Assembly (NCBI GenBank): GCA_033032865.1
Contig: JAWHQI010000305.1
Span: 992,001-1,056,000 of the forward strand
Length of the DNA stretch: 64,000 nt
Direction of reading: 5' to 3'
Source of the DNA: Dactylorhiza incarnata
Lineage: Eukaryota > Streptophyta > Magnoliopsida > Asparagales > Orchidaceae
Shown: positions 43,826 through 56,321 of the stretch, piece by piece
Layout of the letters: every line of letters begins with the position of its first letter
Position numbering within the stretch: position 1 is the stretch's first letter
The notes under the pieces: model-generated
What the model was told of the DNA's origin: nothing
Seen by the model: only the letters and a program-made list of their open reading frames with translations
Database searches by the model: none
Translations under genes and position numbers: made by a program

Positions 43826-46800
43826 ATGGAGGAGTCCACCGGAGGGGATGGTGTTGGGATCGGCGTCGACTGTGGCGTGGGTACGATCGTGTGGGTGCGT
43901 CGGAGGAATGGTTCTTGGTGGCCTGGGCGCATTCTCGGTTCGGATGAGCTGTCGGCGTCTCATCTGATGTCCCCGAGATCGGGGACGCCGGTGAAGCTCC
44001 TCGGGAGGGAGGACGCCAGCGTGTGAGCTTGCTCTTACCTTTGGATCTTATGTCGTTAGAACCTGTTGAAACGTATTTTGATACGCAGATTGGTTTTCAT
44101 CTTCATTGCATCGTTGCCACTCGGGAATGAAGTTTCAGTGTTTCGTTTCAGTTGTTTGATGATTTTCCAAGCTTTGTCGGATTTTCCGTTTTCTGAGAAA
44201 TTGAACTTCACAGAGCTTGAACTTAGCTAGACTGTGAATTGAGAGAATTCCGACTTTCATGTGTAACACATGTAGCTGTCATGACTCTTCTCTCATGAAA
44301 ACTCGAGTATAAAGAAAATGTTGAATTATAGCTGGTTGAGACTGTTTTTGATTCCATCTCCCATACGAAACTCAGATTGTTACGGAGTCCATGTAACTTT
44401 ATAAGAATTCAGTGAACATATTGCTAGTAGTAATAATTCAGTTGTGTAAGAGGACAGAGTGATAACATGTCTATTACTTTTAATTAACAGGACAGAAATT
44501 CCATTAGAAAAGGCCCTCCATATACAATTCCTTAAGCTGTTGGATATTTTTTTTTCTATTTTTATAGGAATCATGCGTATGAATGATGATGTTGAGACCT
44601 GAAATCATAATCACGTTAGCTGCATGTTGATTCTTCTTTATCTTTTGCCATATTTCATATAAAGGATAAGTGATGGTAAGCAAATTAGTGAGAGTAGGAT
44701 TTGTGTGGATAGAGTAAGGCCTCTTATGAGTAACATAAAGAAATTTAGCAGTATGGATTGGTCTCATATTATATGCAAATATTCATACTTTTTTGTTTGA
44801 TAGTTTTTAGTTCATTCGATAAAAGTTCGGAAATTGGTATGTCATGCATGTTTGACAAAATAAAAACTGAAATTGATTGTATTTGATTTTTAGTAAAGCC
44901 TATGAGAATCATAACTTGTGAATAATTTTCATCATAATTATGCAGAATTGCAGATTATTCCCTTTTGGAAGGACTTGGTTTGACAATAGTTATCCTTTGT
45001 AGTTTTAAATTATCAAATAATGTGTTATCCTACCAATTGAGTCCACAAATGACTAAGGCTCCGTTTCGCACGGCGGCGGCGGTCGTGAACGCAGTGGTTA
45101 TGAACAGTCGTTCGTGAACGCATGACCTCACCTATGGAACTTCATCCACTTTTATGTTCAAAACTAGTTTTCTTTTCTTGGTGACGGTTGTAACCGTTGT
45201 CATGCCAAACATAAATTCTATGACAATATCGTTTCTATCCAAACTCACCGGAGCAAAAACGCCCCAAACGGAGCCTAATATATGATAAGCTTTTATGATG
45301 TCTTGATTTCTTGAATCCATTAATATTTGAATTAAATTATTGTCCCCTATAATTATAATTTTGGTCTTTCATTAGATGTAATAATTGTTTGATGTGGAAA
45401 ATTTATTCTCATTAGCATTAGCAATTGGTATTTAAACTTCTCAATTTTTCACAACCTCAATGGGCGCTTATTTTTACATGTCAGCTATTTTTCTGTGGGT
45501 ATGTTGTACATATCATTTCAATGCTCATTATGAATTTGCATGTGATCTAAAAGCCTGCTGATTATCTTGTTGGTATTTATCGGCTAGTTACATAAATCTT
45601 TGCTTCCTTGGCTGCCTACATTTTTTTTTTCCATTTCTCTCCTAACTCAATGTTTCATATTTTGCTTTCACGTCAATATTACCCCCACTGAAAATTTGCA
45701 TATATCAAAGGTAATATTTAAGCTCGTTATTGTGTTATTACATTTATACTTGAGCCTGCTGAATCGCTATGCGACCCAAAGTATCGCTAACGCGATCCAA
45801 AGGCGACAAAGGCCCAAAAGCTCCGAAAGGCTCCATTAAGGCTCCTAAGGCTGTCCATAGGCTCCGATAGGGCTCATCATATGCATTATATTTTCAAGCA
45901 TAAAATTCATTCTAGTGGTCTGCTACTTTTCCTGAAGGTTATAAATTGGGGATGTTCCAGTTGTATGCTAAGATTGCAAATATGCCTTTAAAAGATAGTG
46001 GATGAACTTATGTTGTATGGTCGTATTTTATAAATGTCCTCTTGCACATAAACTTGGTTTTTTTTGTTACTGAGATGATTTAGGGGCCAAATTATATTTA
46101 GTCTTTCTTTGATTGTAATTTTGTTCTTATTTCAGGGACTGGTACAATTTAGAAAAATCCAAACGTGTGAAGGCATTTCGATGCGGAGAGTTTGATGCTT
46201 GTATTGAGAGGGCTGAAGCTTCTCAGGGTGCTCCAATTAAAAAAAGAGAAAAATATGCCCGCCGAGAAGATGCAATTCTTCATGCTCTTGAACTTGAGAA
46301 GATGCAACTCGAGCCGCCGCAGCAGAAGTTGTGTACTACTACATATTTCACAAGCAACAAAACTGGTGGAAGTCATAAAAGTGAGCCAGCAAACTTCTAT
46401 TCTCCAGAACCCTACGTGAGACATGATGAAAATGGTTGTCATAGGAGCTTGTCAACTCAAAAACCTCGGAATATTTTTACAAAAATAGATTATTCACATG
46501 AGGAGAATTTAATTGACTCCTCTGCAAACAGGAGGAAAATTAACAAACAATTCAGATGGCAAGATGATAATTCTGAAGCTATACCTCGGATGAGAGGTCT
46601 GCAAGATTTTGGACTTCGGACTGTCCAATCAAAGAGAAAGTCCTCTCAAATTGTCAATTGGCAGAATTCTTTTAAACCCTTAGTTAATCATGTGGAGATG
46701 CTTTCTGGTTCTGGGTGTACGTTGGACGATGTAGTTCATGCTAGTAGTAGCCAAAACTCCATGGCAGTTAAAAGGAAGAGATCACAAAGCAAGATGATTG

Positions 46801-47204
46801 AAGAATCTCTAGTCAAAAAACGAGATCGTCGTAGACCTTTGATTCAAGTTTTGCAAAGTAGTGCAAAGCTAGCTCCTGATTTGCTTCAGTGCAATGATGT
46901 TAGCATTTCAGTGCCAGGGGAAAAAGAGCACATGAATGCTGCCTGTAAAGCAAAACGAAGCAGATGTGTTTATTTTCCCCACAATTCGGAGGACCATCCT
47001 GACCTTGATGAGCATGATTCTGAGCGTCGGCCAGTGCTAGACAATCAATTTGGAGCAAGCAAATGTGTTGGTAGTCCCATTGATTTGGTCGAAGAATATG
47101 TCTCTTCAGGTTTAGTTGAAGCAAATGACTCAGACTCTTCGGAAGCAGACTATTTGGAACATGACATGGGAGTCATCGCAACTATGTTAACTGGTATGAG
47201 CTAA
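43826..47204 (+). CDS. PWWP-domain protein, At1g51745-like (5' part)
   Basis: Exon 1 (43826-44022) encodes an acidic start and a PWWP/Tudor-type fold: GTIVWVRRRNGSWWPGRILG, then SPRSGTPVKLLGREDAS. The donor is gtgagc at 44023. Exon 2 starts at 46136 after ttatttcag and rejoins in phase 2 to give VDWYNLEKSKRVKAFRCGEF. It then has KYARREDAILHALELEK and a long basic/Ser-rich region with KRKRSQ and KKRDRRRP (nuclear-localisation-like). The frame reaches TAA at 47202-47204, but gtatgag at 47194 is a good donor and the plant family has a conserved C-terminus not seen here. The gene therefore probably continues past 47193 with later exons outside or obscured. PWWP domains read methylated histone/DNA in chromatin; this subfamily's exact role is not established. 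Confidence 0.88.
45057..45275. mobile_element. Harbinger-type MITE (219 bp) in PWWP intron 1
   Basis: Termini ggctccgtttcg and (reverse complement) ggctccgtttgg, flanked by TAA on both sides (45054-45056 and 45276-45278). It is homologous to the MITE at 11238-11432 over most of its length, with an extra ~25-bp segment. Confidence 0.9.
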
Positions 47205-47811
47205 TCCTCTGGGCTTTATGTATTTTTGGTCTTCTTGAATAACAAGCTACTCTTAACTTTTATGTTTAATTATCCATTTCAACTGAAATATCTATGCTTG
47301 TCTGCTCATTTGGGCCCCTTTTAAATTTCGCAAATCCCACATTTTTTGCTTCTTATATAGAATGTTGTAGAGTTATGAATTTGAAATGCAGATCTAGATT
47401 TGTCGTTATGATGTTTAGTGAGATGAAATGTTGATACACAAATTTTGCTAGGAAACAAGCTACTAGTAATGATACATAATAGATAATAGGTTCAGCCAGA
47501 TTGAATGCAGGTGGAAGAGAATGAAAATTTCTTTGCCTTCTCCCTGACACGAATAATCAGACTTTTAGACATTCAAAAACGATGGCCCAAAACCCTTTGT
47601 ATTAGGCAGCCAATCGGCATTCCGATCAGTCATGCGGCTGCATAGGTGCACCAGTATGGACATGCCAATCTCTTTTCCAGTGGTTGACAAGTTGGCATCT
47701 GCATGGCTACATCGGTATACCCACAACATGCTTGCATTTTTATTTTTTCTGAATTTGGAATTGAGATGTTCTATTCATAAATTTCCTTTACACACCTTAG
47801 GAAAAATTAAT
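47205..47811. other. Probable intron 2 / downstream sequence of the PWWP gene
   Basis: T-rich non-coding sequence following the candidate donor at 47194; no exon or RNA gene is recognised. Confidence 0.4.
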
Positions 47812-47951
47812 TATAGAAAAATAAGTGAGGAGAGAAAAAAACACCTTAACCTTAATGCGAGATTAGGTCCTTATCTATAATAATAACATATGTGCTAATA
47901 CAAGAGAAATGAAAAATACAACATTAAAATAGAGATACTAATATTCTAACA
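47812..47951 (-). repeat. Copia 3' LTR (~140 bp)
   Basis: Aligns with 52459-52579 with many differences and small indels; the inner border is fixed by the purine tract, the outer border is approximate. Confidence 0.6.
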
Positions 47952-48393
47952 CCCTCCCTCAAGTTGGGCATGATTATCCCAACTTTTTGCAAAGATATTT
48001 CACTCTTGGTCTTGAGACCCTTTGGTGAGGATATGTATCAGCAAGTTGATCCCCAGTTTTGGCGTGCCCAAGAGAGATAAGCCATTCATACTTTCCTCTA
48101 ACAAAGTGAGAATCCACCCCAATGTGCGTCGCTCATGGAAGACCGGATTAGTAGCAATCTGGAAAGCCGCCTGATTGTCACTTTATAACTGGGCAGGTCC
48201 TTGAACTGGGCAGCCGATCATATGAAGGATTTGTCGGGCCATATGATCTCTACAGTCGTGTGAGACATAGTTCGATACTCAGTCTCTGCACTAGATCGAG
48301 CAATGATGGTCTGCTTCTTAGTTCTTACTATACCAAGATATAGGTTACCGCCCATAAAAATAATGAATCCATTAGTGGATTTTCATGTAACTA

Positions 48394-48601
48394 AGACTCC
48401 ATTTGTTTGAGTGTTTTTTCTCCATCTCTAGTGGGGGAAAACACCACTAGAGATAGCCATGTATTTAACAAACCTCCTTTATGATCATAGCAGTGGTGGG
48501 AAAGGCCAAGACATTCATTTTTTAGCTCTCATTCCCACCGCAAGATGGGAGATTCCATTCCCATCGCAACTCTCATTCCCACCACTTAAACAAACAGAGC
48601 C
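48394..48601. mobile_element. Harbinger-type MITE (208 bp) inside the copia relic
   Basis: Termini gactccatttgtttgag and (reverse complement) ggctctgtttgtttaag, flanked by TAA on both sides (48391-48393 and 48602-48604). Several cattcccac/gtgggaa inverted words lie in the interior. Confidence 0.85.
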
Positions 48602-48750
48602 TAAGCATCATGCCCAGTCAAAATTACAAAAGCTTCAATTTTAGTATGTCCGTGATCAATGTAAACAAGACCAAGACATATATCCTTCTTCAAATATATA
48701 ATAATACGGAGAACTTCATCTCACTAGACATTGGTCAATGCTGCCATAAA

Positions 48751-51700
48751 TTAACTGACTTTACTAATTGCACAGGAAATATCAAGACGAGTCATGGTAA
48801 GGTAGTTCAATTTTCCAACCAGCCCATGCTTCCTATCTGAACAACCAAATAAAGCATACTCTGCATGGAGATTCTTCTCACCTGGTTCAAGAAAAGAATT
48901 AATTATACCACACTGAGACATGCCCACCTCTTTAAGGAGTTCTAGAATATACTTTCTATGACATAAATATACCTTTCTTGTTATCTGCAACTTCAATGGC
49001 GAGAAAGTATCTTAATGGGTCAAGTAGGAAGGCCTTGAGATGAATCATCCAAGCAGTCCAGTAATAACAATATCATCCACATAAAACACTAGTAAACAGT
49101 ACCTGATGAACTGTGTTGATAGAAAACTGAAGAGTCTTTCTGGCTTTTTTGGAGGACCAACTAACTACAACACAAAAGAGGCCAAACCAAGCATGTGGTG
49201 TCTGTTTTAGTCCATACAAGGACTTCCGAAGATGTTATGTGGTTGATCACCCACCCCATCAACAATAGACACAGGAGACTACTCCATATATACTTCTTGG
49301 AGCAAAAGTGTCACGTAGCGAATACCGTACGTATGCGCATAACCCTTGACAACCAAACAACCATAAAAGCAGATAAGCCTTGATAATACGTAACATAAAG
49401 ATACATATATCTACAAGTACATGCGCCTTTGCGAATTGTAATAGGAAGCTTAGTAGGACTCGAAGCAGGTACAATGTCAGTATCGCTATCAGTTACATCC
49501 AGTGGTATAATGTCTTAAGAAATAGTCTCATCATTACTTTGAGTAGAAGTAGGCCCTAGCGGAGGCAAGGATGCATTATCACCTAGGAAACAAGAGCAAG
49601 TACGACCCGATAAAAGATTTATCATGTCCTCAAACTGAGATGTTGGTGACTCGGATGAAGAGTAAGAATAAAATCAAGAGACACAACTGAGTCCGTCGAC
49701 TCAGACACCTCAAGTGAGAAGGGAGCAGACTCGACAAAGGCAACATTGATATTCCCAGGTCGTGCGAGGGTGTCGCAAGGAGATGGATTTTAGAGAGTGT
49801 GTATCAAGTTTGGAGAGAGGCGCGAGCATCCCGAACATATCAAATACAACAAAATACATGGATAGGTAAATGATGTGTCAGTTGTGTTAGGGAACCACGT
49901 ATGTTGGTTTTATCCCCCTGAAGGATGTGAGTATGAAGACGATTGAGGAGTTATGCAGTTGTAAGGACTGCATCGCTCTAGGTGTATTTATGCACTTTTA
50001 TATGATGTAATAAAGCACATGTGATTTCAAGCAGATGATGATTCTGCGTTCGACAACATTTTCTTGTGATGTGTTGGGGCAAGTTGTCTAATGGATAATG
50101 TCTTTATTACACATAAAAGTAGATAGAATGAGATAAATACTCCCGATCATTGTTTGTATGGAGGCGTTTCATGCAAATAGAGAACTAAGTATAAATTTTA
50201 TCCCACAAATTCTGAAAATAGAAAATGACACGAAACGATTTTTCTTTAGATAGGAGATACACTCATGTTATGAGACAAAAATCGTCGATAAAAGTGACAT
50301 AATAACGATGATCTAATATGATTGAAACTAGACAAGGTCCCCAGACATCAGAATGAATTAAATAAAAAGTTGCTAAAGCTCATTTATTATCACACGGTAC
50401 ATAACTGACTCTAAAACAAAATGACATGACTCAGTCAAATTAGGGTACACACCACAACTCAGGACGCATGCACTGGAAAATAGAAGCAGGGGGGACCATG
50501 GAGGTAATGAAGATCCATGATACAGGTGGAGACAATAGCACACAACAACAAATGCCTCATCAATAACACACACAGACATATAGTTTTTCGACTCTTTCTG
50601 AAAAATACAACTAGTTGAGGTGAAGATAGCATTGCAATTCATATCACGAGTAAGCTAATAGATATCAAACAGTAAGCTTATTGAGGCACATGAGCTATAA
50701 TGGTCAAAGTAATGTTAGAAGTAACACCATAATCACCAAATCTGACGATTGGGACAATCAATTCGTCAACAACTGTAATAGATGTACCACAATGAGAACG
50801 ATGCAAATGTAAGATAACCTACGGACTGCATTACCAGTGAGATGATCCAATACAAGCCAACCGACGGACTGGACGTTGAGTAGTACATGTTGGTTGGATG
50901 GTCTGGTCCACAACAACACTATAATGAGATGTCTTTAGCTGAAGAGACTACAGTCGTTGATATTCATCCTCAGAAATCTCAATAGTCTTCTAGGATCCTG
51001 CATCGACAACATAAACTGAGTGAGAAGAGGTAAGTTGAGAAATAGACTTGGAAGTTCACTCTTGTTTCCCATGAAGTGTCCAACAAGTATCTTTAGTGTG
51101 ACACTGACACCCATAATAATTGCAGTGTCTGGTATTAGTGTCTCTGCTACAACCATTATGACCTCCATGCCCACCTCCACGACTGGTATGCCCATCTCCA
51201 AGACCGCCATGTGAAGCATGGGTGATGGAATAAGATGTACTCAAGGATATATTTACTGCAAATGGGGGTATATCTACAGTAACTGGCCCTTCCTTGGTCT
51301 GACGATGCTACACAATACATGTTTGTAAAGTAGATGTGCTGTCCAACATCTCTGTCTTGGTTGTGGAGAAATTTGGGGCAAGATCATTCAACAACCAAAG
51401 CATGACAAAATGTTCTTGTTGTGCCTGGTGCTCATCTCTGGTGGAAGGGATTTCTCATAGATCAAGAATCTCATCAACAATCTTCCACTCTGCAAAATAC
51501 TCAATGACAGTACTAGTATCATACTTCAGTTTTGCCATCTTCGGGAACAATTCACCAAGGCGAGTAAGGTTGTTCACTTATGAGAACATCATATGAAGGG
51601 TATCCAATAGTTCCTTCGTTCCGGTTCAGTTCTTGCACATCCACTTAACCGAGGTAATCCATTGAATTGAGCATTGAGGCAAATATATGACAATCATCAC

Positions 51701-51967
51701 TTCATCACTGTGCTAATCTTTATACTCATGACTATACAGTTTATGAACATAAGATGTGTAAGATGGTGCATCCGAGAACAATAACATGATCATACATTCA
51801 TACCCTTCTTCCATGGTTGAAAATTGAGAGAGGCCAAGATAGTAGTGACAGGCATTAGGAGGAAATACATTATAATCGACATAAGACATATCAGAAGCAG
51901 TATTGGTGCCTATCGACCTTTGCAAGAACAATTGAAGCACAAGTAGAAGGTTAGGGTAGCCTATCAA
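48751..51967 (-). pseudogene. Scattered gag and pol remnants of the copia relic
   Basis: Gag-like sequence lies at 51967-51713, and a zinc-knuckle-like CNYYGCQCHTKDTCW near 51130. The clearest pol piece is RT at 48996-48751 (VYLCHRKYILELLKEVGMSQ, then GKLNYLTMTRLDISCAISKVS), the usual position of the conserved RT/RNase H junction. Between them integrase is unrecognisable by eye. Numerous stops and frameshifts exclude function. Confidence 0.7.
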
Positions 51968-52458
51968 TGGAGGAAAATCATAAGAAAGGGGATACGGTGA
52001 TTGAATATGCTAAAAGAAATACAATAGAAGGTAGGATTTGTAGTTTAGATCATGGTAACTCCGTAACTATTTATGACATGAGAAGGGATGACACACGAGG
52101 GCTAGGGCCCTGATAGGGTGTAAAGTCAGACTGCAAAAGAGCAAGACCTGCCCAACGAGGACCTTCAACAATCTGGTAGGTCAAAAGGAGTGCAACAAAC
52201 AACCGAAGAAGGACCGTCGATAGATGGGCTTAGCGAATTCATCGATCGACAAGCTCGCAACAGATGCGTTGACAGACGGTGAGGTGCTCAACGAAAGTTA
52301 TGACGATGGGCCCTTAATGACAGATGAGCATTGTGGTTGCCTCGTCGATTGTAGAAAACAAGCTCGTGACAACTCGTGAGGAGTGCCGACTAACCTTGGC
52401 ACGAGACAGTGCCCTCGTCGGCTACGTGTTTCTTTCTCCCGTGGGGTCTCAGATACCA

Positions 52459-52579
52459 TGTAGAAACCTAATTGAGGAGAGAAAAATTCCTTGCAACCTT
52501 ATTTATAATAATAACATTGGTGCTAATACAAGGGAAATGGTAAATACAACATTAAAAAAGAAATATTAATATTCTAACA
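52459..52579 (-). repeat. Copia 5' LTR (~121 bp)
   Basis: Next to the primer-binding site; aligns with 47812-47951. Confidence 0.6.
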
Positions 52580-53139
52580 TGCGCTCAATATAATTCATCA
52601 TATGTATTTTTCAAAATCCAAAATGCAATATTTTTTATGTAAAAGATTGACGTATTACAAACCTTTTGTTCTTCGGCGAACTGGATACTTTGTGCTCCTG
52701 CTAGGAAACAGAATATTTAATTGATTCCAACTTTTTGGCCCATTTAATCGTGAAATATAAGGGTTTCTAATTTTCTATTATCTAATGAAACTTAGGTTTT
52801 TAGATTTAAGGAAAAAAACATTTGGCAAGAGCATAATAAACAAGCATATAGGTCTTCTTACCCAAAAAAACATATAGGTTGCTGTCGGTTTGAGTTTTTA
52901 AATATCGGATGTTAGATTGTGGGATATGTTGGGGACATTTAATTTTTTTTTCATTATTTTAATATAATTTATATTATATGTATACACACATATTTATTTA
53001 TATGTTAATATTATATACTTAATTCTGATTCTAACATTCTCAATTCTTAAAAGTTAAAATTAATTAACCTTCAAACAAGCTGAAGAAGTATTCCTCGTTA
53101 GTAATATTTTACTGTTTTTGTAACATTGTAAAAGTCATC
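52580..53139. other. AT-rich unassigned DNA
   Basis: No gene or element borders recognised. Confidence 0.4.
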
Positions 53140-53560
53140 AGTCATCATCCAAGTCCCAAGATCAATTTTGCAACATTAGTGATTAATAATATTTAACTTC
53201 ATCAAGTAAGAAAATGAATAAAATAGAGCACTCATTAAGCTACCATCAATTATTATTCCACTCAAGGAGATGATATACTGAGAGCAAACCAATAACATCA
53301 TTTATCAGTTGTCACTCATGAGGTTCGCTCAATCCGATAAAATAATCTAGTTAGAACACCAATCATACTATCATCAGTTCATAATTCCATGTAAGAAAAT
53401 GATATGCCGAGAGCATCTCAAAACTATCATTCATTACTCTTCAGACTCGCTTAATATGAGAAAAAAACAAAGATAGAGCAAGCATTAGACCATCAATTCA
53501 TGATTCCAGTTAAGGAGATGATATGTTGAGAACACCTCAATGTCATCATTCATCACCCAT
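53140..53560. repeat. ~125-bp tandem repeat, about three copies
   Basis: The block gagatgatat(a/g)...gagagca recurs near 53268, 53396 and 53515, each preceded by ccatcaattcatgattcca-like text and followed by catcattcatcac-like text. Copies are strongly diverged. Confidence 0.75.
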
Positions 53561-53750
53561 CAATCCCGCACAAAGAAACGTCGTAGACATCATGTGTTGC
53601 ACAATTGTGTTTGATACTTTGATTATTTGTGTACTTGCGTAACTTCATATGTTGCAAAACAAATGCAAAGGCATAATAGGAAGCTGGAACACGACACAAA
53701 ACTAGACATACAATTTAGTTAAGTTTATTGGCATTTATGCACAAAATGAA

Positions 53751-54012
53751 TTCTTGGGTCTGCCCTCTCTGATGTCTTTGGCTTTGATTTGAGGGCATGA
53801 TTCCGTAGCAAACGCGACAGTATAGGGGGCTACTATTTCAGTGGTACTCTGTGAGCAACCACTTTGTGCATTTATTGTCAAAGGTTAGGTTTTTCTCCTC
53901 TGAGAGAAGCCACTTTGTGCATAGTGCCAAAGGTTAGGTCTGTTTCCAATCTTCCCCCGCCCATACCCCCAATGATTGGGGACTATATGGGTTCCGATGT
54001 TGTTGTTGTATC
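53751..54012 (+). mobile_element. SINE with 21-bp target-site duplication
   Basis: The segment is flanked by ggcatttatgcacaaaatgaa (53730-53750) and the same sequence with one change (54013-54033). Long direct repeats like these are diagnostic of LINE-mediated target-primed reverse transcription. The 3' end is cttcccccgcccataccccc...gggttccgatgttgttgttgta. Its (TTG)n-like tail is usual in several plant SINE families. The internal block ccactttgtgcat...aaaggttaggt is present twice (about 53860 and 53909). A Pol III B box is not obvious. Confidence 0.8.
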
Positions 54013-54033
54013 GGCATTTATGCACAAAACGAA

Positions 54034-54459
54034 CTATATAATCACAACCCCGGGAAATAATTAAGACGCGTGCATTTTTCTTTTGTATTCGGACCAGGGG
54101 GTGTTATAAAAACCCTGGGAGCAATGTAATCGGTATCTTGGATAGTATTCTGAAAAGTGAGAACCCTAGTTGTTATCTTCGTTCTTCCCCCTTCCTCTCT
54201 TCCCCTCCTCTCTCAGATTTAGGGTTGCAATTCCGAGTGGTAACACATAACCAAACAACTAAACACTCATCCAATTTTCAATAAATAGAAGTCCAGAGGA
54301 AAACAAACTCTTAGAGGCTAGGTTTTAGCCCAAAACCTCACAGGTAGATGACAACAACCTAGGATAGAGAGGTGGGGATGAGCCTCAACCAGTGAAATAA
54401 AGAAATGAAGTAAATAATACTCACAATTCATTGGCAACAAATAAGTAGTGTTATGGATC
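54034..54459. other. Unassigned stretch, possibly LTR-derived
   Basis: ttataaaaaccctggg near 54104 followed by pyrimidine-rich sequence looks like a promoter/R region of an LTR, but no partner or borders are visible. Confidence 0.35.
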
Positions 54460-54725
54460 TATTCCAGGATCTTGTCAGAGGTGGTGGTGGAAGCGGAGAT
54501 AAAAGGGAGCCGAAAAGCGGAGATAAAAGAGAGCCAAAAAGCGGAGATATAAGGGAGCCGAACTCAACCCATGTAGAATGTTAGGGGGGAGGAAGAAGGG
54601 GAGCCTTGCTCAACCCTAACCGTAGAATGAGGATGAAGATCAGAGAACTAGAGCGAGAGAGAAAGATGAACTTGAGAGAGGAGTAGTGCTTAGAGAGAGA
54701 GAGAGAAACTTGTTTTAGGTTTCAT
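54460..54725 (-). repeat. Truncated LTR copy (family of the 57.5-60.5 kb element)
   Basis: Homologous to about 59975-60190: shared ggatcttgtc/gggatctcttcg, gagatataagggagccg, ctcaaccctaacc(g/t)tagaatg and agagagagaaactt blocks. Only this part of the LTR is present. It contains a triplicated ~27-bp unit (54501-54562: agcggagataaaagggagccgaa), absent from the other copy. Confidence 0.75.
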
Positions 54726-55445
54726 TTGAATCAGCTTTTGGGTTCCGGTGAATTTTATTGAAAATGCAACACTGATACTTGAGTGTTTGTTTTTCCGCCT
54801 CCGTCCGGAACGCCGCCTAAAAACTCTGCATCTATTTCACCATTAGCGAACCTAACTCTCTCCCTCCAGTTCACGAGCTCCGTCCGTGTTCAGCCCTAGC
54901 TGCAGCGCTCGCCCGATACTGTTCTTCTTCTCCCACCCAGCTCGATGCAACCGCAACAACGCAGGTTGATGAAAAAGGCTCTTCTCTGCCTATTTACGCC
55001 GGCTATTACGCCCCTTTCCGCACAACTTGATGATCTTCTCAGGTCCAGCGTAGCAGCGTAGCTCGAAGAAAGGCTCCTCTCCCCCGATCTATGCCGACGC
55101 CCAACGGTTACTTCTCTCTTTGGCAAAAGCCCCCTGTTACTCGCAGTCCTCTTCCTCAGGTTTCCACGCATCCCTCTTTCTCAGGATTCTGGTTATTTCA
55201 ATATGTAGATATGAGTTTCATTGTAGATCTCTGTTATTTTCTGCTATCCCAATGCATTTTTTGCTGTTATGATTCTTCAATGCCTATGATATTAGCATAT
55301 ATCCATAACTGTAATTAGTCTGGCTACTCTCTGTCATATGCGCCGCTGCTTGTTTTCTTCAGTAGCCTTATCAAGTGTCTGAATTGTATCAATAGTTATT
55401 GCATTCCTCCTTAGATTTGTACACCTTGTTAGCCTTTATTTCCAT
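54726..55445. other. Unassigned; possible transcribed leader
   Basis: 54780-55100 is pyrimidine-rich and resembles a plant 5' UTR or LTR leader. The plus frame at 55091-55318 has no recognisable domain. A Harbinger transposase scrap follows at 56.2 kb, so this may be the 5' end of the same relic. Confidence 0.3.
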
Positions 55446-55454
55446 TTGTTGGAG

Positions 55455-55902
55455 GAATTTTCTTTTGTGTGTATGTTTGTGATTTTTATGTGTTTATATG
55501 TGTGTGTTATGTTCACGTGTGTGTTTATGTTTTGTTTGTGTCTATGTATGTGTTTGTGTGTGTATGCATGTGTTTGTGCATGTATGAGTGTGTATATTTG
55601 TGTTCATTTATGTGTGTGTGTTTGTGATTTTTATGTGTGTTTATATGTGTGTATGTATGTTATGTGTATGTGGGTGTCTGTGTATATGTGTTTGTGTGTG
55701 TATGCTGTGTTTGTGTTTGTATATTTGTGTTCTTTTATGTGTGTATGTTTGTGTTTATATGTGTGTATGCATGTTATGTGTATGTGTGTGTTATGTTTAT
55801 ATGTTTTGAGTTTTATTTATGTGATGATTTATGTTTGTGTTTTAATTATGTGTGTGTGTGTATGTTTGTGTTTTTTTGTGTGTGTGTATGTATGTTTGTG
55901 CT

Positions 55903-55935
<33 letters not shown>

Positions 55936-56230
55936 TTGTATTTTTGTGTTTATGTGTATGTTATGTGTATCTGTGTGTTACGTTTATGTTTGTGTTTTGT
56001 TTATGTGAAGATTTATGTTTGTGTTTTCTTTGTGTGTGTGTGTGCGTATGCATGTGTTTGTGTGTGTATATGTGTATTCTTTTATGTGTGTATTATTTGT
56101 GTTTGTGTGTGTTTATGTTTGTGTCTTGGTATGTGGTTATATGTGTGTGTTTATGTTTGTGTCTTGGTATGTGGTTATATGTGTGTGTTATGTGTGTATG
56201 TGTACGTTTTTGTTCATATGTGTATTTGCG
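55455..56230. repeat. TG-rich imperfect simple repeat (~775 bp)
   Basis: An irregular array of tgtgtgtttatgtttgtgt-like words. It is stop-free in plus frames, giving spurious Cys/Val-rich proteins of up to ~270 codons that run into the real relic at 56234. Confidence 0.95.
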
Positions 56231-56233
56231 TAA

Positions 56234-56296
56234 CGTCATAGAACGAGCATTTGGTGCTTGGAAAAAGAAGTGGGTTATACTTCATATCCCTTGGAT
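56234..56296 (+). pseudogene. Harbinger transposase scrap
   Basis: The frame reads NVIERAFGAWKKKWVILHIP, the conserved block around the last catalytic Glu of plant PIF/Harbinger transposases. Nothing else of the gene is recognised. The left side is TG-rich repeat and the right side passes into copia sequence within about 30 bp. Confidence 0.7.
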
Positions 56297-56321
56297 CTCC
56301 TCACAGAAACGAGGATGTTGG

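Larger units (their letters stand above)
47812..52579 (-). mobile_element. Old, decayed copia element with short LTRs
   Basis: LTR-like repeats at 47812-47951 and 52459-52579 share tattattataaataagg-type and tgtattagca blocks on the minus strand, both starting TGTTAGAATATT. A primer site TGGTATCTGAGACC (complement of 52445-52458) lies next to the right LTR, and a purine tract ACTTGAGGGAGGG next to the left one. No target duplication was found. A MITE (48394-48601) has inserted in it. It lies downstream of PWWP exon 2, perhaps inside an intron. Confidence 0.75.

Noticed and set aside
55446..56241. Cys/Val-rich multi-pass membrane protein
   Set aside because: Translation of a TG-rich simple repeat.
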